From Henckelia pumila (Eukaryota > Streptophyta > Magnoliopsida > Lamiales > Gesneriaceae), in assembly GCF_033568475.1 (NCBI RefSeq), contig NC_133122.1, positions 144,598,861 through 144,662,860 on the forward strand: a stretch of 64,000 bases of DNA, in the 5' to 3' direction. Shown piece by piece: positions 61,557 through 64,000 of the stretch. The notes beneath the pieces were generated by a model. The model did not search any database. It was not told where the DNA came from and saw nothing but the letters and a program-made list of their open reading frames with translations. How positions within the stretch are numbered: position 1 is the stretch's first letter; every line of letters begins with the position of its first letter. A program made the translations under genes and the position numbers.

Positions 61557-62011
61557 AGTGCATTATTTCAGGTTACTTTTTTTGTGCAGTTTTCCTGCAT
61601 GCGTTTTATCGATACTGGTGCATCCCATTTTTCATATCAGCTCAATTCGTTAAGAAATTTACACTATCATATGTTCCCCTAGATGTGTTGTTATCTGTTT
61701 CAACTCCGATGGGGCAGAAAGTCTGGTTAAGCGTCTAGTGGTAGGTTGTGTTTTGGGTTTTGAGAGTCATCAATTGAGTGCTAACCTGATGGTTTTAGCG
61801 ATGGATGATTTTGATTGCATCATCGGGATCGACCTTCTGACTGCCTATAGAACTGTAGTGGATTGCTACCAGCGGTTTGTCTAGTTTTGCCCCGAGGAAG
61901 GGGATGCGTTGTATTTTTATGGTGAGGGAGCGCGACCCCCGATGCCAGTGGTTTTTGATCTGAGAGTCTATCGTGCTTTAGAGTCTGGCGGGGAAGACTA
62001 CCTGATAGTCG
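61557..62011 (+). pseudogene. E1 protease fragment, resuming after E4
   Basis: The plus-strand translation in two or three frames shows FIDTGASH (retropepsin active site) near 61608-61631, then DCIIGIDLLTAYRTVVDCYQRFV and FYGEGARPP, homologous to the E4 protease and its downstream linker. A stop (tag near 61883) and frame changes are present. The piece joins directly to the gag fragment ending at 52381 once E4 and one CAACG copy are removed. E5 cuts it at 62012. Confidence 0.85.
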
Positions 62012-62161
62012 TGTTTGTGTTGCATATTTTACTTTCATTTTATCATGGTTTTGCATGCATTTAGATGTTTTAATTAGACATTTTGTTTGTATTTCATATA
62101 TTGTGTCTACATTACATGTTCCCCGGTTTATTTTGTAGGATGTGGCATTTTAAAGAACATC

Positions 62162-62360
62162 TGGACAGAGATTTTGTCGCTCGATCCGTCAAACTCTACC
62201 GATCGAGCGAGGGAGTTGAAGCAAGGAAGAATTAAGAACAGAGATTTGGCCGCTCGATCCGCCAACTTCAACCGATCGAGCAGTGGGAAGAAAAATTGCG
62301 GATAAGTTGAACAGAGAATTGCTCGCTCGATCCGTCAACTTCTACCGATCAAGCGAGCCG
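62162..62360 (+). repeat. Three inverted-repeat cassettes in the E5 LTR
   Basis: Units at about 62162-62212, 62238-62282 and 62311-62358 each have the form ACAGAGnnTTnn, then CGCTCGATCCG, a 10-12 base spacer, and CCGATCGAGCG (third: CCGATCAAGCG). The flanking ACAGAG leader and spacer length match the cassettes in S1. Confidence 0.9.
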
Positions 62361-63450
62361 CGCAGTTCGGGAAAAAAATTTAGAAGAAAAGGAAATTTTT
62401 ATTTTGAGGACTCTAGTCTATATTTAAGTCTTTTAATTCCGATTTTCAGTATCTTTTATCAGACTTAGACGTGAAGAAGGTTTGGCGGCTAGGTTTTATT
62501 CCAAATTTTCTTAGATTTCTTCTCTTTTTTTTATTTTTCTTTCATTTTTTTTAAGAATCGTTGTGGTTAGTTTCTAGAACTTGGTTGAGGAAGACAAGCC
62601 CTTGATTTTATTTGTTTGTGAGATTCGAATTTTCAGTATTTAAATATTATTGAGTATCAAAAGATGTTTTGGATTATTTTATGCTTGTATGTGAGATTTT
62701 TGGACTGATCACCCTAGGATTTCGCTATACAAGCTACTGCTAAATTAGAATTCAAATCCGTAATTGTTTGAATCAACTAATTTGCGAAGCAACTACGATT
62801 GATATTTCTTCCGCTTGTGAAATTGTTAATTCGTAGGAACAACAATTGACTAGATTAAATACATCCGCTTGTGTATGTGTTGTATAGATTCATCAGTTTT
62901 ACTCGTTTGCATGCTGCCTTGAGTTTAAATCTAATCGCTTGTATTGGGTTGATTCATTGGTAAGGATTAATTTAGAACGCTTGTGTCTAGTTAACTAAGA
63001 TTAAGGTGAAACAGAAATTAAATTTTCAATGATGAATATTCAATTAGGATTAATTATTTTTAGGTAATCGATGATCGAAAGAATAATTTCAAGGGTGTAG
63101 TCGACCGATACCAAGGCTTGTTTTTAATTGATTTCTTCGCTATAAGTTTTTAATCTTGCATGTTAGTGATAAAATTTAATTTTAATTGCTTTTAATTTTT
63201 AGTTGTTGCTACAATTTAAATTGTAATTCACCCAAGTGTAGGTTGTCTGTAAGTAATATACTCGTGAGTATGAGATCGATCCACGGAGAGGATGCTGTAA
63301 GTTTAATTTTAGCAATGATATATTATAGATGGAAATATTATTATAAAACTTCAAATACACAAATTATAAAATTGTCAAGGCTTCAAAGGTTCATTGTTGG
63401 TTTATTTAAGATTGCTTAACAAAAATAAATAAAAGAAACTAAAATAAGAA

Positions 63451-63692
63451 TAAACATAAAAGAACAATGAAATATTTAAACAAATATATCATATAATATA
63501 GTTCCCACTATATTAAATTCAGATTAACCGATATTTAATACATGGTACCCATAATATATATATAAATGCATAAATATAAACATAAAAGAACAATTAAATA
63601 TTTAAACAAATATATCATATAATATAGTTCCCACTATATTAAATTCAGATTAACCGATATTTAATACATGGTACCCATAATATCTATACCTA
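63451..63692 (+). repeat. Tandem duplication of about 126 bp
   Basis: The segment from 63451 (taaacataaaagaacaat) repeats at 63577 almost unchanged through gatatttaatacatgg and tacccataatat. Only one or two substitutions were seen. It lies in AT-rich sequence of unknown origin. Confidence 0.9.
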
Positions 63693-64000
63693 TATAAAAG
63701 AGTGAATAAAAGGTCAAAGTTTTACCATTGTGAAATAACAATGTTGTCCTTTATTTACACTATAAGTAAAATCATATAAAAATATATAGGGTTATAAAAG
63801 TAAAAACAACACTTTAGTTATATGACATAAACGTAAATCAATATTATATTATATGTAAAATAGATTATTATGATAATGTCAAAATTGACAAGGTGTGTGC
63901 AAATTAGATAAGGATTCAGTTTCCAAAAAGATTGAAATACTTAAATACTTTGTTTTTTTATTTTCTTGTAGATAAAGTGATCAATATTTATAAGAAAAAT

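Larger units (their letters stand above)
62012..64000 (+). mobile_element. Start of Athila-like LTR (E5), running to or past the window end
   Basis: The LTR-like start TGTTTGTGTTGCATATTTTA abruptly replaces E1 protease-RT linker sequence. Its layout parallels the minus-strand LTR of E2 (same word order: ttttgcatgcattta, then ttttgtagga, then inverted-repeat array, then AT-rich R/U5 with Cttgcatgttag). Three CTCGATCC..CCGATCGAG cassettes lie at 62162-62360. The predicted 5-bp target AGTCG (62007-62011) cannot be checked. From about 63200 the sequence changes character (cacccaagtgtaggttgtc), which may mark the end of the LTR or another insertion. Confidence 0.65.

Overview
The window is nuclear DNA of a flowering plant, most likely a eudicot. 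It holds intron-bearing genes of plant type, Ty1/copia and Ty3/gypsy LTR retrotransposons of plant lineages, a Cassandra-type TRIM, hAT-like and Stowaway-like MITEs and a truncated SINE. I cannot name the species. All intron and element boundaries were read by eye.

Region 1 (1-10.7 kb) is repeats. It has an unassigned GC- and repeat-rich stretch (1-2108), a complete small Cassandra-like TRIM whose two 380-bp LTRs carry a 5S rRNA-derived Pol III promoter (2109-2976), and a decayed copia element with gag-protease-integrase-RT-RNase H and a 3' LTR but no 5' LTR (2977-8880). A fragment of another copia-like LTR follows.

Region 2 (10.7-28.7 kb) is the genic island. An RRS1 ribosome-biogenesis gene (+, 8 exons, 348 aa) converges on a DED1/DDX3-class DEAD-box RNA helicase (-, 6 exons, 599 aa, closest in layout to plant RH52). 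Next is a SEL1/TPR-like repeat gene (-, at least 7 exons). The spaces between hold a Stowaway-like MITE, microsatellites and small duplications; one intron holds a 5'-truncated SINE with a perfect 23-bp target duplication.

Region 3 (28.7-64 kb) is a nest of retroelements that resolves almost completely through target-site duplications (TSDs). S1 is a solo LTR (28701-30690). E1 is a + strand gypsy element and the host of the nest: 5' LTR 31746-33194, PBS, gag pieces at 48487-52381 and protease at 61557-62011. Into E1 have inserted: E2, an Athila-like element on the - strand (33221-48481), itself split by E3, a gypsy deletion derivative (40401-44611); two hAT-like elements in gag (48595-49214 and 49336-50359); solo LTR S2 in gag (50727-51923); E4, a chromodomain gypsy element on the - strand (52382-61551); and E5, the start of another Athila-like LTR in the protease-RT linker (62012 to the window end).

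The most unusual signal is that the LTRs of these different families all carry arrays of short GC-rich inverted-repeat cassettes. In E1, E2 and E3 the array lies just upstream of the LTR TATA box. The arrays differ in copy number between the two LTRs of the same element in E2 and E3, and similar cassettes occur in families with unrelated LTR ends.
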